Shown: positions 9,472-18,986, numbered from the stretch's first letter. The stretch: DNA of 64,000 bases from Corynebacterium callunae DSM 20147 (GCF_000344785.1 NC_020506.1:2108001-2172000); one strand, 5' to 3'. Numbers and translations: made by a program. Notes: generated by a model from the sequence alone, not told the origin.

Positions 9472-9904
9472 GACGCAGCTCATCGTATCTAGAGGGCATG
9501 CCCGGATGATCTTGCCCCGGGCGCGGAAAATGCGATAAATATACATCTTCGCCCTCCCATTTCACCCGCTGAAAAGGCTGCACGGAATCAAAAACTTCCA
9601 AAAACCGTGCTTGACGCTGATAGGCCTCGCGAAACAGTGGGTGACAGGAATCATGATTTCCGGAAATAAGATGCTTTTCGACGTCGCCTAGCCGGTTGCC
9701 GATCAAGGTCAGCGCGCGCTCTTCAGCGCCGCGGCTGCCACTTGAAAGATCGCCCAAGATCCACAGCTTATCGCCTGGCTGCACCAGCTTTTCTAGACTT
9801 CCCAAGATGACCTCATCATGGTCATCTGGATCTTCGAAGCCACGCAGTGCGGCTACAAAACGATGCCCCAAGTGGAGATCTGAACTAAACCACGTTGCAC
9901 TCAT
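9314..9904 (-). CDS. Calcineurin-like metallophosphoesterase
   Basis: A 196-aa protein with the full metallophosphoesterase motif set: SDLHLGH near the N-terminus, GDLSSG, SGNHD and GHLHS near residue 157. These bind a two-metal centre and hydrolyse phosphoesters; the substrate is unknown. I start at ATG 9904, where the family begins and where TACACT lies 7 nt upstream, rather than at 9961. The GHLHS motif is encoded inside the 158 bp that overlap the opposite-strand FUSC gene, so the overlap cannot be dismissed by shortening this gene. Confidence 0.85.
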   Translation of the reverse strand: MSATWFSSDLHLGHRFVAALRGFEDPDDHDEVILGSLEKLVQPGDKLWILGDLSSGSRGAEERALTLIGNRLGDVEKHLISGNHDSCHPLFREAYQRQARFLEVFDSVQPFQRVKWEGEDVYLSHFPRPGQDHPGMPSRYDELRLNVPLLVHGHLHSQFPMTGRGQIDVGVEAWNLQPVPEHLLRQQLWDSLELPY

Positions 9905-9911
9905 GTCGGCC

Positions 9912-9917
9912 AGTGTA
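9912..9917 (-). promoter_or_regulatory. -10 box of metallophosphoesterase gene
   Basis: TACACT on the minus strand ends 7 nt before the ATG at 9904, supporting a leaderless transcript and this start. Confidence 0.45.
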
Positions 9918-10036
9918 GCTTTTGCTCTCTCGTGTTTGGCCAGCAATACTGGATTGTCCATGCTTGTGTAAAAAACACAGCGTCAATTTTTGTGATCATC
10001 CCCAACCAGCCCGAAACATCCTAAAAAGATGTCATT

Positions 10037-11926
10037 GTGCCTAAAGGAACAGGACTTACAGTGCCCACCACTGCTGGAAACAATCCGCCCCAAGAAGAAA
10101 GCGCGCATTATCCTCATGACACTCACCCTGGCTTGGTGCCAGGAATCTCAGTAGAAGATCAAAGAAATAACTTCGGTATCGATAAAACCGTCTTCGGCGT
10201 CACCGCCTTGCTGATTCTCGGCTTTATCACCTGGGGTATTTTGAGCCCGGAATCTGTGTCCTCAGTATCGTCCTCCATGTTCAGCTGGGCTATGACCAAC
10301 ACCGGTTGGTTGCTCAACTTTGTCATGCTCATTGGTTTGGGCACCATGGTTTATGTGGGTTTCTCCCGCTACGGACGAATCAAGTTGGGCACCGACGATG
10401 ATGAACCCGAGTTTTCCCGCTTTTCCTGGATCGCCATGATGTTTGGCGCCGGCATCGGCGTGGGTATCTTCTTCTTTGGTCCGTCAGAGCCACTGTGGCA
10501 CTATCTCTCCCCACCACCGCATACCGTTGCTGGTTCTACACCTGAATCCCTGCACCAGGCATTGGCGCAGTCTCACTTCCACTGGGGTTTGAGCGCTTGG
10601 GGCCTTTATGCTCTTGTGGGTGGTGCTTTGGCATATTCCAGCTATCGCCGTGGCAGAGTCACCTTGATCAGCTCGACTTTTAGGTCGCTTTTTGGTGAAC
10701 GCACCGAAGGTATTGCTGGTCGTCTCATTGACATTATGGCAATTATTGCCACACTCTTTGGTACTGCAGCAACTCTTGGACTTTCTGCTATTCAAGTGAG
10801 CCAAGGTGTTCAAATTATTTCTGGCGCTTCAGAAATGAGCAATAATATTTTGCTCCTTATCATTGCAGTGCTGACCATCTGTTTTATTATTTCGTCCGTA
10901 TCAGGTGTGGCCAAGGGTGTGCGTTATCTTTCCAACGTCAATATCACTCTTACCTTGGGGCTTATTCTTTTTGTATTTATCTGTGGCCCCACACTCTTTT
11001 TGCTGAATCTCATTCCTTCAGGCGCGTTGGAATATGCCAATCAGTTTTTGTCCATGGCAGGTAAATCCCTATCTTGGGGTCAAGAATCCATAGATTTCCA
11101 AGCTAGTTGGACCGCCTTTTATTGGGCTTGGTGGATTGCGTGGACTCCTTTTGTGGGCATGTTTATTGCACGTATTTCCCGTGGCCGCACCTTGCGCGAA
11201 TTCACCTTGGTTACCATCGCCGTCCCCTCCTTCATTTTGATTTTGGCCTTCACCATTTTTGGTGGCACCGCAATTAGCATGAACCGTGATGGCATCGCTG
11301 GATTTGATGGAACCTCTTCTGAGGAGCAGGTGCTTTTTGATATGTTCGGCAATCTGCCGCTGCAGATGATTACGCCTTTTATCCTTATTTTTGTGTTGGC
11401 AGTCTTTTTTATTACCTCTGCAGACTCCGCCTCTGTGGTAATGGGAACTATGAGCTCCCGTGGCAATCCAGCACCTAAAAAATTGGTGGTGGTGTTCTGG
11501 GGACTGTGCATGATGGGCATTGCGATTGTCATGCTGCTAGCCGGTGGTGAATCCACCTTGACGGGCTTACAGAACCTCACTATTTTGATTGCAATTCCAT
11601 TTGCGCTGGTACTAATCGTGATGGCAATTGCTTTTATTAAGGATCTATCCACTGATCCAGCGGCCATTCGCCATACTTATGCGCGCGCTGCCATCTCTAA
11701 TGCAGTGGTGCGTGGTTTGGAAGAACACGGTGATGATTTTGAGTTGGCCGTGGAGCCAGCGGAGGAAGGTCGCGGTGCTGGTGCGGACTTTGATTCCACT
11801 GCCGATCACATCACCGAGTGGTACCAACGTACCGATGAAGAAGGTAATGATGTGGAATATGACTTCACTACTGGTGAGTGGGCGGATGGTTGGTCTACTG
11901 ACGATGCCACAAAACCTAAGAGTTAG
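10037..11926 (+). CDS. lcoP: BCCT-family compatible-solute transporter (LcoP-like)
   Basis: A 629-aa, 12-segment secondary carrier of the betaine/carnitine/choline transporter family. The family signature around WAWWIAWTPFVGMFIARISRGR is present, with an acidic N-terminal tail and an acidic C-terminal tail. It should couple sodium to uptake of betaine or ectoine-type osmolytes. In C. glutamicum LcoP sits at the same place, two genes after aceA, which is why I use the name; EctP and BetP are relatives that sequence alone separates poorly. The start is GTG 10037 or GTG 10061, the latter with AGGA 6 nt upstream. A perfect bidirectional terminator follows. Confidence 0.85.
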   Translation: MPKGTGLTVPTTAGNNPPQEESAHYPHDTHPGLVPGISVEDQRNNFGIDKTVFGVTALLILGFITWGILSPESVSSVSSSMFSWAMTNTGWLLNFVMLIGLGTMVYVGFSRYGRIKLGTDDDEPEFSRFSWIAMMFGAGIGVGIFFFGPSEPLWHYLSPPPHTVAGSTPESLHQALAQSHFHWGLSAWGLYALVGGALAYSSYRRGRVTLISSTFRSLFGERTEGIAGRLIDIMAIIATLFGTAATLGLSAIQVSQGVQIISGASEMSNNILLLIIAVLTICFIISSVSGVAKGVRYLSNVNITLTLGLILFVFICGPTLFLLNLIPSGALEYANQFLSMAGKSLSWGQESIDFQASWTAFYWAWWIAWTPFVGMFIARISRGRTLREFTLVTIAVPSFILILAFTIFGGTAISMNRDGIAGFDGTSSEEQVLFDMFGNLPLQMITPFILIFVLAVFFITSADSASVVMGTMSSRGNPAPKKLVVVFWGLCMMGIAIVMLLAGGESTLTGLQNLTILIAIPFALVLIVMAIAFIKDLSTDPAAIRHTYARAAISNAVVRGLEEHGDDFELAVEPAEEGRGAGADFDSTADHITEWYQRTDEEGNDVEYDFTTGEWADGWSTDDATKPKS

Positions 11927-11930
11927 GGCA

Positions 11931-11978
11931 TAAAAATTCCCGGATGTGCATATTGCACATCCGGGAATTTCTTTTTGT
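11931..11978. terminator. Bidirectional terminator, lcoP and the 90-aa gene
   Basis: A 15-bp perfect stem, ATTCCCGGATGTGCA and its complement, around a TAT loop (11936-11968), with TTCTTTTT on the plus side and an A run on the other side giving TTTTT on the minus strand. Confidence 0.92.
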
Positions 11979-11982
11979 GGCT

Positions 11983-12255
11983 TTAAGCAGCCATGCCACG
12001 GTTAAGGGCAATGAAGTCAAGCAAATCTGCGTTGACGTTGCCTGCAACCTGCTGCAAAGCTGCGGTAGCTTCGCGGGCAATGAAGATCTTGCTGAACATG
12101 GTGATCTTGGCGTCGCGACCTGCAGCCACGGAGTCAAGAATTGCATCTACGTGGTGAGGGTCAACGAGGCCATCAAATCGTGCATGAAGGTCTTCACGCA
12201 CGCTCCATAGGCTGTCGTGTTTTGCGCCGCTGATGGAAGTGATATTAGTAGCCAT
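11983..12255 (-). CDS. Small helical protein of unknown function (90 aa)
   Basis: I do not recognise this with confidence. It is predicted to be all-helical and soluble, with the pattern LHARFDGLVDPHHVDAILDS, which resembles the three-helix bundle found at the N-terminus of some actinobacterial arsenate-reductase-like proteins. Here that module would stand alone. AAAGGAAA lies 6 nt before the ATG, and a TATAAA box on the minus strand (12291-12296) can serve as its promoter. It ends against a strong bidirectional terminator, so it is a monocistronic unit. Confidence 0.7.
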   Translation of the reverse strand: MATNITSISGAKHDSLWSVREDLHARFDGLVDPHHVDAILDSVAAGRDAKITMFSKIFIAREATAALQQVAGNVNADLLDFIALNRGMAA

Positions 12256-12683
12256 TGTCGTTTTCCTTTCTTGGTCCGAGGGAGTTTAGATTTATACCCC
12301 CGGTTGTTCATCTTCCGTTAACTTTAGTTCACCTATTAGCAATTAACAATGCTGAACTTAACCAAAGTAGTGGGATTGCCCCCATTATCTGCTCCCACCC
12401 TTTATCGGCCAGCCCCCAATAAGGTGAGTAGCAGATTTAACACCACTCCAACTATGCAGCTCAGCCCCTGTATCACAACTTCTTTTAATAGCCGCCTCAC
12501 ATCTGGGCAAAAAGGTGACCGATTCCACCCCCACAGGGTAAGAAAATAACCCAGGATTTCAATTTTTTAGTGCCATATTGGCCCGCTTATGCCTAAGCTT
12601 AAGGCCAAGAAATTCCTTCTTAGCACTTTCATTTGACGCATTTGAGGCAACAAATGCCTGGAACCACAAAGGCAGGGGTCGAG
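12256..12683. other. Intergenic region, 428 bp
   Basis: It holds the divergent promoters of the 90-aa gene and the 332-aa gene. An imperfect palindrome GCCTAAGCTTAAGGC (about 12590-12604) and a small GGGT/ACCC dyad around 12537-12553 are the only structures I see. No convincing ORF or RNA gene. Confidence 0.5.
12291..12296 (-). promoter_or_regulatory. -10 box of the 90-aa gene
   Basis: TATAAA on the minus strand, 35 nt before the ATG and upstream of the AAAGGAAA ribosome-binding site. No clear -35 box is visible. Confidence 0.4.
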
Positions 12684-13682
12684 ATGAACGACTTCGAAAC
12701 CACTATCGACCGCATCACTAAGGAACAAGATCCTGCGATCCGTGGCCGCGTGCAGCAATTTATTGTGGAAACAGTGCGCGCCTTGCCCAACCTCACCACC
12801 AAACAAGGTGCTTCCCTCGCAATTCAATTGCTAGAAACCTTGCGTTTTGCAGATTCAGCTGGAGCATCCAGGGGTTCGTCGACAAGCGCCCACGGCGCCC
12901 AACTCCCCAGCTTTGACGCGCTGAGCACCTTAATTGCTGATCTCGATGTGCGCAGTGACGCCGAATGGCGTTCTTTTGGTTTTCAGCCCACGGAAGAGGC
13001 ACATCCCCTGCTCATTGCCATTCCGGAAATTGAAATTTTTTACCGACACACCGATGTGGCGCCCACCAGCAGCGAATCTGCGGCGCCGAGCTTCCATGAA
13101 AATCAAGCCATGTGGCGGCGTCGCATTGGCTCAGTAACAGAACCCAACCTTATATATAAGGAATTCACCGGCCCTGGACGTGCGCAAAGGGCCGTGGAGA
13201 TGCTGGGTAACCTGTGGAAAATTGGGGCCGTGGTCACCCGTGACACCCAAAGTCGCCTCGGCATGTGCACCCAGGTATACACCCCGGTCAAAGGCGAAAA
13301 GCCTATTCCGCTGATGAGTGAAAAAGACTGTTGGTACCACATTCAAGTCTCTGAAGGTATTGGTGAAAACCAAGTTCCAGAGATCGTGCGCTGTGTGGCC
13401 GAGATCTTCTGCGGATACGTAGCCCAAGTTTGGACCAATGATCCAATCCCCGCAGGCAAACTACGCATTCAAGAATCCGAGGCTGCTGCTTATATAGCCC
13501 TGGCACGTTTGGATCTACCTGCGCGCACCGGTAACACCACTTGGAGCAGCAGCTATTTATCTGCGCAGCCACTCTCCCCCGCTTTCCGCTGGGATGTGGT
13601 GCTAGAAGCTTCACATCAAATTGAAAATCTCCTGCGCGGAGATACAGCTCCGGTAACTGCAATTGGCCCCGAGGCGAGTTAA
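12684..13682 (+). CDS. Protein of unknown function (332 aa)
   Basis: Not recognised. It is soluble, with no signal peptide or membrane segment. The N-terminal 60 residues look helical, followed by a short Ser/Gly-rich linker (about 62-72), then a mixed alpha/beta part with many Trp, Tyr and Arg residues. The ATG at 12684 is preferred because AGGGG lies just upstream; ATG 12654 and TTG 12633 are in frame but lack a site. The base composition is like that of its neighbours. It stands alone between unrelated genes, with no terminator visible after it. Confidence 0.65.
   Translation: MNDFETTIDRITKEQDPAIRGRVQQFIVETVRALPNLTTKQGASLAIQLLETLRFADSAGASRGSSTSAHGAQLPSFDALSTLIADLDVRSDAEWRSFGFQPTEEAHPLLIAIPEIEIFYRHTDVAPTSSESAAPSFHENQAMWRRRIGSVTEPNLIYKEFTGPGRAQRAVEMLGNLWKIGAVVTRDTQSRLGMCTQVYTPVKGEKPIPLMSEKDCWYHIQVSEGIGENQVPEIVRCVAEIFCGYVAQVWTNDPIPAGKLRIQESEAAAYIALARLDLPARTGNTTWSSSYLSAQPLSPAFRWDVVLEASHQIENLLRGDTAPVTAIGPEAS
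13148..13161. repeat. 14-bp palindrome shared with the aceA 3' region
   Basis: CCTTATATATAAGG, identical to the core of the palindrome at 7351-7366, here inside a coding sequence. Confidence 0.5.
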
Positions 13683-13764
13683 TCAAGAGTTCACCTTAAG
13701 ATAAATCGCCGATTACCAATCACACATAGGTTTTTTATGTTCCCTCATAGTTAATTTAAGTTTT

Positions 13765-15393
13765 GTGAAAGTGGTTGAAGTGAATAAGCGCACTCTCCTC
13801 GTCGCACCTGTTGTGGCTTCCCTCGCATTTTGCAACCTCGCTGTTGCACAATCCACCGCCCAGGAAGCAACCTCACCTGTTGTTATCAACGAGGTTGAGT
13901 CAAATGGCGATGCCATCGGTGACTTTGTCGAGCTAGCAAATACTGACACCAACAACTCTGTCGATATCTCCGGCTGGTCCCTCGTGGATGACAAGAACGA
14001 GAACCCCGTTGTACTGCCTGCTGGCACTGAGATCGAATCCGGCGGATACTTCCTTATCTACCCAGATACCGCTGGTATTTCCACCAATAACACTTTCGGC
14101 GCTGGCCACTTTGGCCTTGGCAAGGATGACACCGTTACTCTGCGCGATGCCGAGGGCAATGAAGTAGCTACCTACAGCTGGGCTGACCTCGGTGAGCACG
14201 CAGCAACCACCTATGGCCGTGTGCCAGATATGACCGGCGAGTTCACCACCACCGGCGCTTCCACCCCAGGCCTAGCTAATATTGCAGGTGCAGGCGAGGA
14301 GCAGCCTGAGGAAGAAACCGTCACCCCTAACGCGCAGCTTCCTTTCCACAACGCTGAGGTGCTTCCAGTAGAACTTGGTGGCGCTTTTGTTTCCGGCGAT
14401 ATGTCCGGTGTGGATTTTGATAATAATGGTGTGGCTTGGGTTGTAAACAATGGCAGCGGCGCTATCTACGCACTTGAGCACGATGCAGCAGCCAACACCT
14501 ACACCTTGCTCGGCCAGTGGCAAACCACCTACCCAGAAGGCACCGGCACCCTTGACGCTGAGGGCATCGCAGTTGCAGACAACGGTGATATCTACTTAGC
14601 CACCGAGCGCAACAACTCTGATAAGAATGTTTCCCGCCCATCCATCGTGCGTTTTGCCAACCCATTGGATAAGGAAGGCACCCAGGTTGCATTGCAGGAA
14701 TGGAACTTGGCTGAATTCACCGGCACCCTTGAGGCAAACGGTGGCCTCGAAGCTATCGCTCAGCTGGATGAAAACATCTTTGCAGTTGGCGTTGAGCAGA
14801 CCGGCGATGTGCTCGTTGTAAACACCGCAGCTGAAGCTCCCGAGTTGCTTCAGCGTTATGATTCCGCATTCCCAGGTGTCATGGCACTTGATTACAATGC
14901 AGATTCCAAGAAGCTCACCGTGGCCTGCGATGAGGAGTGTGCTGGTGCCTCTGAGATCTTGACCTGGGACGGCACCCAGCTCACCAAGACCGATGACGCA
15001 ATCTACGAGCGTCCTGCCAACCTCGGAAACTGGGCTAATGAGGGCTTCGCAGCTTATACCACCGAGCTTGAGTGCACCGATGGATCCACCACTACTGTAG
15101 CCAGCTACCTCTGGGCTGATGACGCAGCAACCAACAACTTCAATGCCTTGAATGCTGCACAGGTTGTGGAAGGCGAATGTGAAGTTAGCAACGGCAACGA
15201 CGACGATGGCGACACCCCAGCTACCGAAACCCCTGCTAAGGACAATGGTTCCTCCACCTTTGCAGCCGGCAGCGTAGCTGGTTCCTTGGCTACCACCGTC
15301 CTCGCATTGCTCGGAATTTCTGCAGCTATAGGTGGATTTGTCCAGCAGATCCTCGCTGCTTTTCCACAGCTGAAGGCCTATATCCGCTTCTAA
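13765..15393 (+). CDS. Secreted, membrane-anchored lamin-tail-domain protein with phytase-like propeller region
   Basis: A 542-aa surface protein. A signal peptide (about residues 1-29, ending in AVAQS) is followed by a lamin-tail domain (about 37-145: VVINEVESNG, FVELANT, WSLVDD, TYGRVPD). A propeller-like region (about 175-450) follows, with DAEGIAVADNGDIYLATE and related repeats, like the esterase-like phytase family. Then come an acidic spacer and a C-terminal hydrophobic segment (about 505-530) with a short basic end. Lamin-tail domains in bacteria often accompany extracellular nucleases or phosphatases, so phosphate scavenging or a cell-envelope role is an inference. Four Cys near the end of the propeller could form disulphides. 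The start is GTG at 13765, 13771 or 13780; the last is closest to the signal peptide. Confidence 0.8.
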   Translation: MKVVEVNKRTLLVAPVVASLAFCNLAVAQSTAQEATSPVVINEVESNGDAIGDFVELANTDTNNSVDISGWSLVDDKNENPVVLPAGTEIESGGYFLIYPDTAGISTNNTFGAGHFGLGKDDTVTLRDAEGNEVATYSWADLGEHAATTYGRVPDMTGEFTTTGASTPGLANIAGAGEEQPEEETVTPNAQLPFHNAEVLPVELGGAFVSGDMSGVDFDNNGVAWVVNNGSGAIYALEHDAAANTYTLLGQWQTTYPEGTGTLDAEGIAVADNGDIYLATERNNSDKNVSRPSIVRFANPLDKEGTQVALQEWNLAEFTGTLEANGGLEAIAQLDENIFAVGVEQTGDVLVVNTAAEAPELLQRYDSAFPGVMALDYNADSKKLTVACDEECAGASEILTWDGTQLTKTDDAIYERPANLGNWANEGFAAYTTELECTDGSTTTVASYLWADDAATNNFNALNAAQVVEGECEVSNGNDDDGDTPATETPAKDNGSSTFAAGSVAGSLATTVLALLGISAAIGGFVQQILAAFPQLKAYIRF

Positions 15394-15415
15394 TCACTCC
15401 ATAGTTTTTAGCTCA

Positions 15416-15446
15416 ACCGGCGCCTACTCTAGGTGCCGGTTTTTAC
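15416..15446 (+). terminator. Terminator of lamin-tail gene
   Basis: ACCGGCGCCT pairs with AGGTGCCGGT around a 5-nt loop (one mismatch) and is followed by TTTTT. Confidence 0.85.
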
Positions 15447-15487
15447 TTTGAATGTACCTTTTTCAACCAATTTTCCGAGCATTCCGA

Positions 15488-15493
15488 TACCAT
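15488..15493 (+). promoter_or_regulatory. -10 box of the 127-aa gene
   Basis: TACCAT ends 6 nt before the GTG at 15500; leaderless arrangement. Confidence 0.4.
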
Positions 15494-15499
15494 TAACAC

Positions 15500-15883
15500 G
15501 TGTCTTTCCTCGAGCGTTTCCGCCGCAATAAGCCTGCGCTGATGTCATATCCAAACTCAATTACCCATATCGATGTGCCTTTACTCAAGGTCTATATGGC
15601 AGAAGATTTGGTCATCATCAATATCGACGCCAGCAGCGCGCAAGTGCTTATCGACGCCGCCCAGCATTCCATCCCCACCCGCCTCAGCGGGCCACAAGGC
15701 CGGCCGTTGAGCTTGATTCCAACGGCAGATTCCTCGACTCTTCCAACCCTAGATCCCAACCTCGGCTGGTTACTCCCCCTCTCCCCCGCGGTTAGCGCCG
15801 AGATTTTGGCATCAGGTTTGCCTGTTGGAGACACCGAACTTAGCAGTATCAATGTCGCCTTTGTGGTGGAGGCCCTGAAATAG
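15500..15883 (+). CDS. Protein of unknown function (127 aa)
   Basis: Not recognised. It is a soluble protein with a basic start (FLERFRRNK) and a hydrophobic, Leu/Ser/Pro-rich remainder. The start is GTG 15500: TACCAT lies 6 nt upstream and there is no Shine-Dalgarno, so it is probably leaderless. It is placed between a terminator and a 307 bp non-coding stretch, so it is a single-gene unit. The phrase VLIDAAQHSIPTRL suggests an alpha/beta fold, but this is weak. It could be lineage-specific. Confidence 0.6.
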   Translation: MSFLERFRRNKPALMSYPNSITHIDVPLLKVYMAEDLVIINIDASSAQVLIDAAQHSIPTRLSGPQGRPLSLIPTADSSTLPTLDPNLGWLLPLSPAVSAEILASGLPVGDTELSSINVAFVVEALK

Positions 15884-16190
15884 AAAAGCGGGCCTTACTC
15901 CTACTTCCATGAGCATCCCCCAAGATTTGAAACCATAACCCCAAATATGGGATCATTATTTACGTTTCCCCAGGAACACTTTCAAAATTACCCACATAAA
16001 GGGGTATTCTTAAGCCCCTAATAAAGGGGTGGAAATCTAAAGTTGATCACATTTCGCATTAACTTCCAGGTGAAAGTATGCCCAAGGTTAGTAATTTTGC
16101 ACTCCAGTGAAAGATTATCAAGTGTGTGATTTTTTATTTTTTTACTTATGGGTTTAGATTCTTTTACATGAATCCTCGTACACCTACTTA
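15884..16190. other. Intergenic region with ATAAAGGGGT direct repeats
   Basis: 307 bp without a gene. Direct repeats ATAAAGGGGT at 15996-16005 and 16021-16030, exactly 25 bp apart, flank AAGCCCCT, which can pair with either G-run. An AT-rich stretch (about 16118-16160) with TAGATT at 16155 probably carries the promoter of the 294-aa gene. Confidence 0.5.
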
Positions 16191-17075
16191 GTGGGCAGTC
16201 GCGACAGTCACCTGGAAGTCGAGTTCTCAGACTTAGCGGGGATCAAACAAGCTGTCGCCGAGAAATTTGCCAACATCCCAGAGCACCTCGATGCAGAATC
16301 CATCAAAGAAAAAATTGATAAGGATTTCTGCGAGGCCTTAGTTTTGGCACTCGACCCAAATTTGGGCGTAGACGTCGGCTCCAAAATCCAGATAACCCGG
16401 CAAACGGCTAAAATCATGTCAATACATGAGATCGAGCCAGCCAACGATGACAATTCCTCAGAGCTTGAACCTTTTAGCATTAATACTCTAATTGAAAAGT
16501 CCGCGATGGTCTCCAGCTTTGAGAACCTCTGCGAAAATTACCACTGGCCCCTTGACCCCATTGCCGCCAGTGAAGAACGCATGCGCATTGATGTATTGAA
16601 GGGCCTCCTGTGGCAAACCTCGCGCATGCTTACTGATGATCTTTTTTATGATCTGGAAATCTTAAACAACAGCGACAGCAACATCTCAGACACCCAAGTA
16701 ATCTCTATGCTCCCTGCTCATTTTGCAGAGCATTATGCCGTTGAATTTGTTCGCCGTTTTTTGGTGTGCGTTGTTGAGGTTTCTCGATCCCTCACCGGCA
16801 AATGCATTATGCCCCCGACCATGGCGCACGCTTTGGCCCTACATGTACTTTTTGAGCAGGCTGCGTTTTATGGCGAGTTCTACAATCTCCCATTGCCGAT
16901 CAAATGGCGTGATTGCCTAAACGATCTGGTATTCAAAGACATCGACATCCCTGCGCTTTATAGCCCAGATCCTGTCACGCTAACCTCTGACCTGCACCTT
17001 TTGCACCATGATTTCCTCTGGTGGTTTACCCCCCTGCACAGCGAAAATCTGGCATCGCCTTATACCACCGATTAA
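16191..17075 (+). CDS. Protein of unknown function (294 aa)
   Basis: Not recognised. It is predicted soluble and largely helical, acidic at the N-terminus, with aromatic clusters near the C-terminus (LHHDFLWWF). No catalytic motif is evident. The start is GTG 16191, the first codon after an in-frame break, with no good ribosome-binding site. Other corynebacterial uncharacterised proteins of this shape are expressed as single genes. It ends at a bidirectional hairpin shared with lepA. A copy of the GCTTTTCGACG motif begins 7 nt after its stop. Confidence 0.6.
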   Translation: MGSRDSHLEVEFSDLAGIKQAVAEKFANIPEHLDAESIKEKIDKDFCEALVLALDPNLGVDVGSKIQITRQTAKIMSIHEIEPANDDNSSELEPFSINTLIEKSAMVSSFENLCENYHWPLDPIAASEERMRIDVLKGLLWQTSRMLTDDLFYDLEILNNSDSNISDTQVISMLPAHFAEHYAVEFVRRFLVCVVEVSRSLTGKCIMPPTMAHALALHVLFEQAAFYGEFYNLPLPIKWRDCLNDLVFKDIDIPALYSPDPVTLTSDLHLLHHDFLWWFTPLHSENLASPYTTD

Positions 17076-17081
17076 AAGAGT

Positions 17082-17092
17082 GCTTTTCGACG
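17082..17092 (+). repeat. Dispersed motif GCTTTTCGACG, intergenic copy
   Basis: Exact copy placed between a stop codon and the bidirectional terminator before lepA. See the finding on this motif for all copies. Confidence 0.7.
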
Positions 17093-17097
17093 CCGCA

Positions 17098-17138
17098 AAG
17101 CCCCGCTGAAATTAAGATTTCAGCGGGGCTTAATGGTT
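17098..17138. terminator. Bidirectional terminator between the 294-aa gene and lepA
   Basis: AAGCCCCGCTGAAAT and its reverse complement form a 15-bp perfect stem with a 4-nt loop (17098-17131). The T runs on both sides are short. Confidence 0.8.
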
Positions 17139-18986
17139 TTAAGACTCGTCGGTGGAAAGCGCTGCGACGAATGCTTCCTGTGGAACTTCCACAGAACCGA
17201 TATTCTTCATGCGCTTCTTACCGGCTTTCTGCTTTTCCAGCAGCTTGCGTTTACGGGAAATATCGCCACCATAACACTTGGCCAAGACGTCCTTGCGTAG
17301 TGCACGAATGTTCTCACGCGCAATAACCTTGGAGCCAATTGCTGCCTGAACAGGTACCTCGAACTGTTGGCGAGGAATAAGAGCCTTCAACTTCACGGTC
17401 ATCTTATTGCCGTACCACTGTGCATTATCGCGGTGCACGATGGCAGAGAAAGCATCCACTGGCTCGCCCTGGAGCAAGATATCAACCTTCACCAGATCGG
17501 CTTGCTGTTCGCCAGCTTCCTCATAGTTCAATGAGGCATATCCCTTGGTACGAGACTTCAACATGTCAAAGAAGTCGAAGATAATCTCGCCCAAAGGCAT
17601 GGTGTAACGAAGTTCTACACGGTCCTCAGAGAGGTAATCCATACCGCCCATTTGGCCACGCTTGGTTTGGCACAATTCCATGGTGGGGCCGACAAACTCA
17701 GAAGGCACAATGATGGTGACCTTAACGATTGGTTCATAAACCTCGCGCAACTTACCGCCTGGCCAATCCGAAGGATTATGCACACGGAATTCCTTGCCAG
17801 CTTCATCTACCACGCGGTAATTCACCGAAGGTGCAGTAGAAATCAGATCAAGACCAAACTCGCGTTCGAGGCGGTCACGAGTGATTTCCATGTGCAATAG
17901 ACCCAAGAAGCCACAGCGGAAGCCGAAGCCCAAAGCCACCGAGGTTTCTGGCTCATAGGTCAGGGAGGCGTCGTTAAGCTGCAGTTTTTCCAGTGCGTCA
18001 CGCAGATCGGGGAAATCAGCCTGCGAAATTGGGAATAGGCCGGAATAAACCATTGGGTTGGGATCTTCATACCCCTTTAGGGCTTCTTCAGCACCGTGTA
18101 CGGCAGAGGTGACGGTATCGCCCACCTTGGACTGGCGTACGTCTTTCACACCAGTAATCAGGTACCCAACCTCGCCTGGACCTAAGCCAGCACACTTTTT
18201 TGGAGTGGGGCTAACGATGCCAATTTCTAGCAACTCGTGAGTCGCGCCAGTAGACATCATTTTGATCTTTTGACGAGGAGTAAGACGGCCGTCCATCACA
18301 CGCACGTAGGTGACCACGCCACGATAAGTGTCATAAACAGAGTCAAAAATCATCGCACGAGCTGGTGCGTCATCAGAAATACCCCGGGAAGGTGCAGGAA
18401 TAAGCTCTACAACCTTATCCAGCAATTCTGGCACGCCAACGCCGGTCTTGCCGGAAACACGCAGCACATCTTCTGGCTCGCAGCCGACGATATTGGCAAT
18501 TTCTAGGGCATATTTATCAGGATCCGCCGCTGGCAAGTCGATCTTATTAAGCACAGGGATGATCTCAAGATCATTTTCCATAGCTAGGTAAAGGTTGGCC
18601 AAGGTCTGAGCTTCAATGCCCTGAGCTGCGTCAACCAACAAGATCGCGCCTTCGCAAGCTTCCAATGCGCGGGAAACCTCATAGGTAAAGTCCACGTGAC
18701 CAGGGGTATCAATCATCTGCATGACGATTTCCTGGCCTTCGTATTCACCACTACGGGGTACCCAAGGCAGACGGACGTTTTGGGCCTTGATCGTGATGCC
18801 ACGTTCACGCTCGATGTCCATATTGTCCAGGTACTGATCACGCATATCGCGAGCATCTACAACATTGGAGAGCTGCAAGATACGGTCGGCGAGTGTTGAT
18901 TTACCGTGGTCAATGTGGGCAATGATGCAGAAGTTACGGATCATCGACGGATCCGTAAAAGTCTTTTCTGCAAATTTCTCTGCCAT
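17139..18986 (-). CDS. lepA: Elongation factor 4 (LepA)
   Basis: A 615-aa translational GTPase that back-translocates stalled ribosomes and aids 30S assembly. The G domain has G1 [11 protein letters not shown]3 DTPGHVDF and G4 NKIDLPAAD; the LepA-specific C-terminal domain ends with [18 protein letters not shown] start at ATG 18986, giving the usual length; an upstream TTG at 19007 would only add seven residues, and the GAAGGG preceding it could be the ribosome-binding site for either. It converges on the preceding gene through a shared terminator. Confidence 0.97.
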   Translation of the reverse strand: MAEKFAEKTFTDPSMIRNFCIIAHIDHGKSTLADRILQLSNVVDARDMRDQYLDNMDIERERGITIKAQNVRLPWVPRSGEYEGQEIVMQMIDTPGHVDFTYEVSRALEACEGAILLVDAAQGIEAQTLANLYLAMENDLEIIPVLNKIDLPAADPDKYALEIANIVGCEPEDVLRVSGKTGVGVPELLDKVVELIPAPSRGISDDAPARAMIFDSVYDTYRGVVTYVRVMDGRLTPRQKIKMMSTGATHELLEIGIVSPTPKKCAGLGPGEVGYLITGVKDVRQSKVGDTVTSAVHGAEEALKGYEDPNPMVYSGLFPISQADFPDLRDALEKLQLNDASLTYEPETSVALGFGFRCGFLGLLHMEITRDRLEREFGLDLISTAPSVNYRVVDEAGKEFRVHNPSDWPGGKLREVYEPIVKVTIIVPSEFVGPTMELCQTKRGQMGGMDYLSEDRVELRYTMPLGEIIFDFFDMLKSRTKGYASLNYEEAGEQQADLVKVDILLQGEPVDAFSAIVHRDNAQWYGNKMTVKLKALIPRQQFEVPVQAAIGSKVIARENIRALRKDVLAKCYGGDISRKRKLLEKQKAGKKRMKNIGSVEVPQEAFVAALSTDES

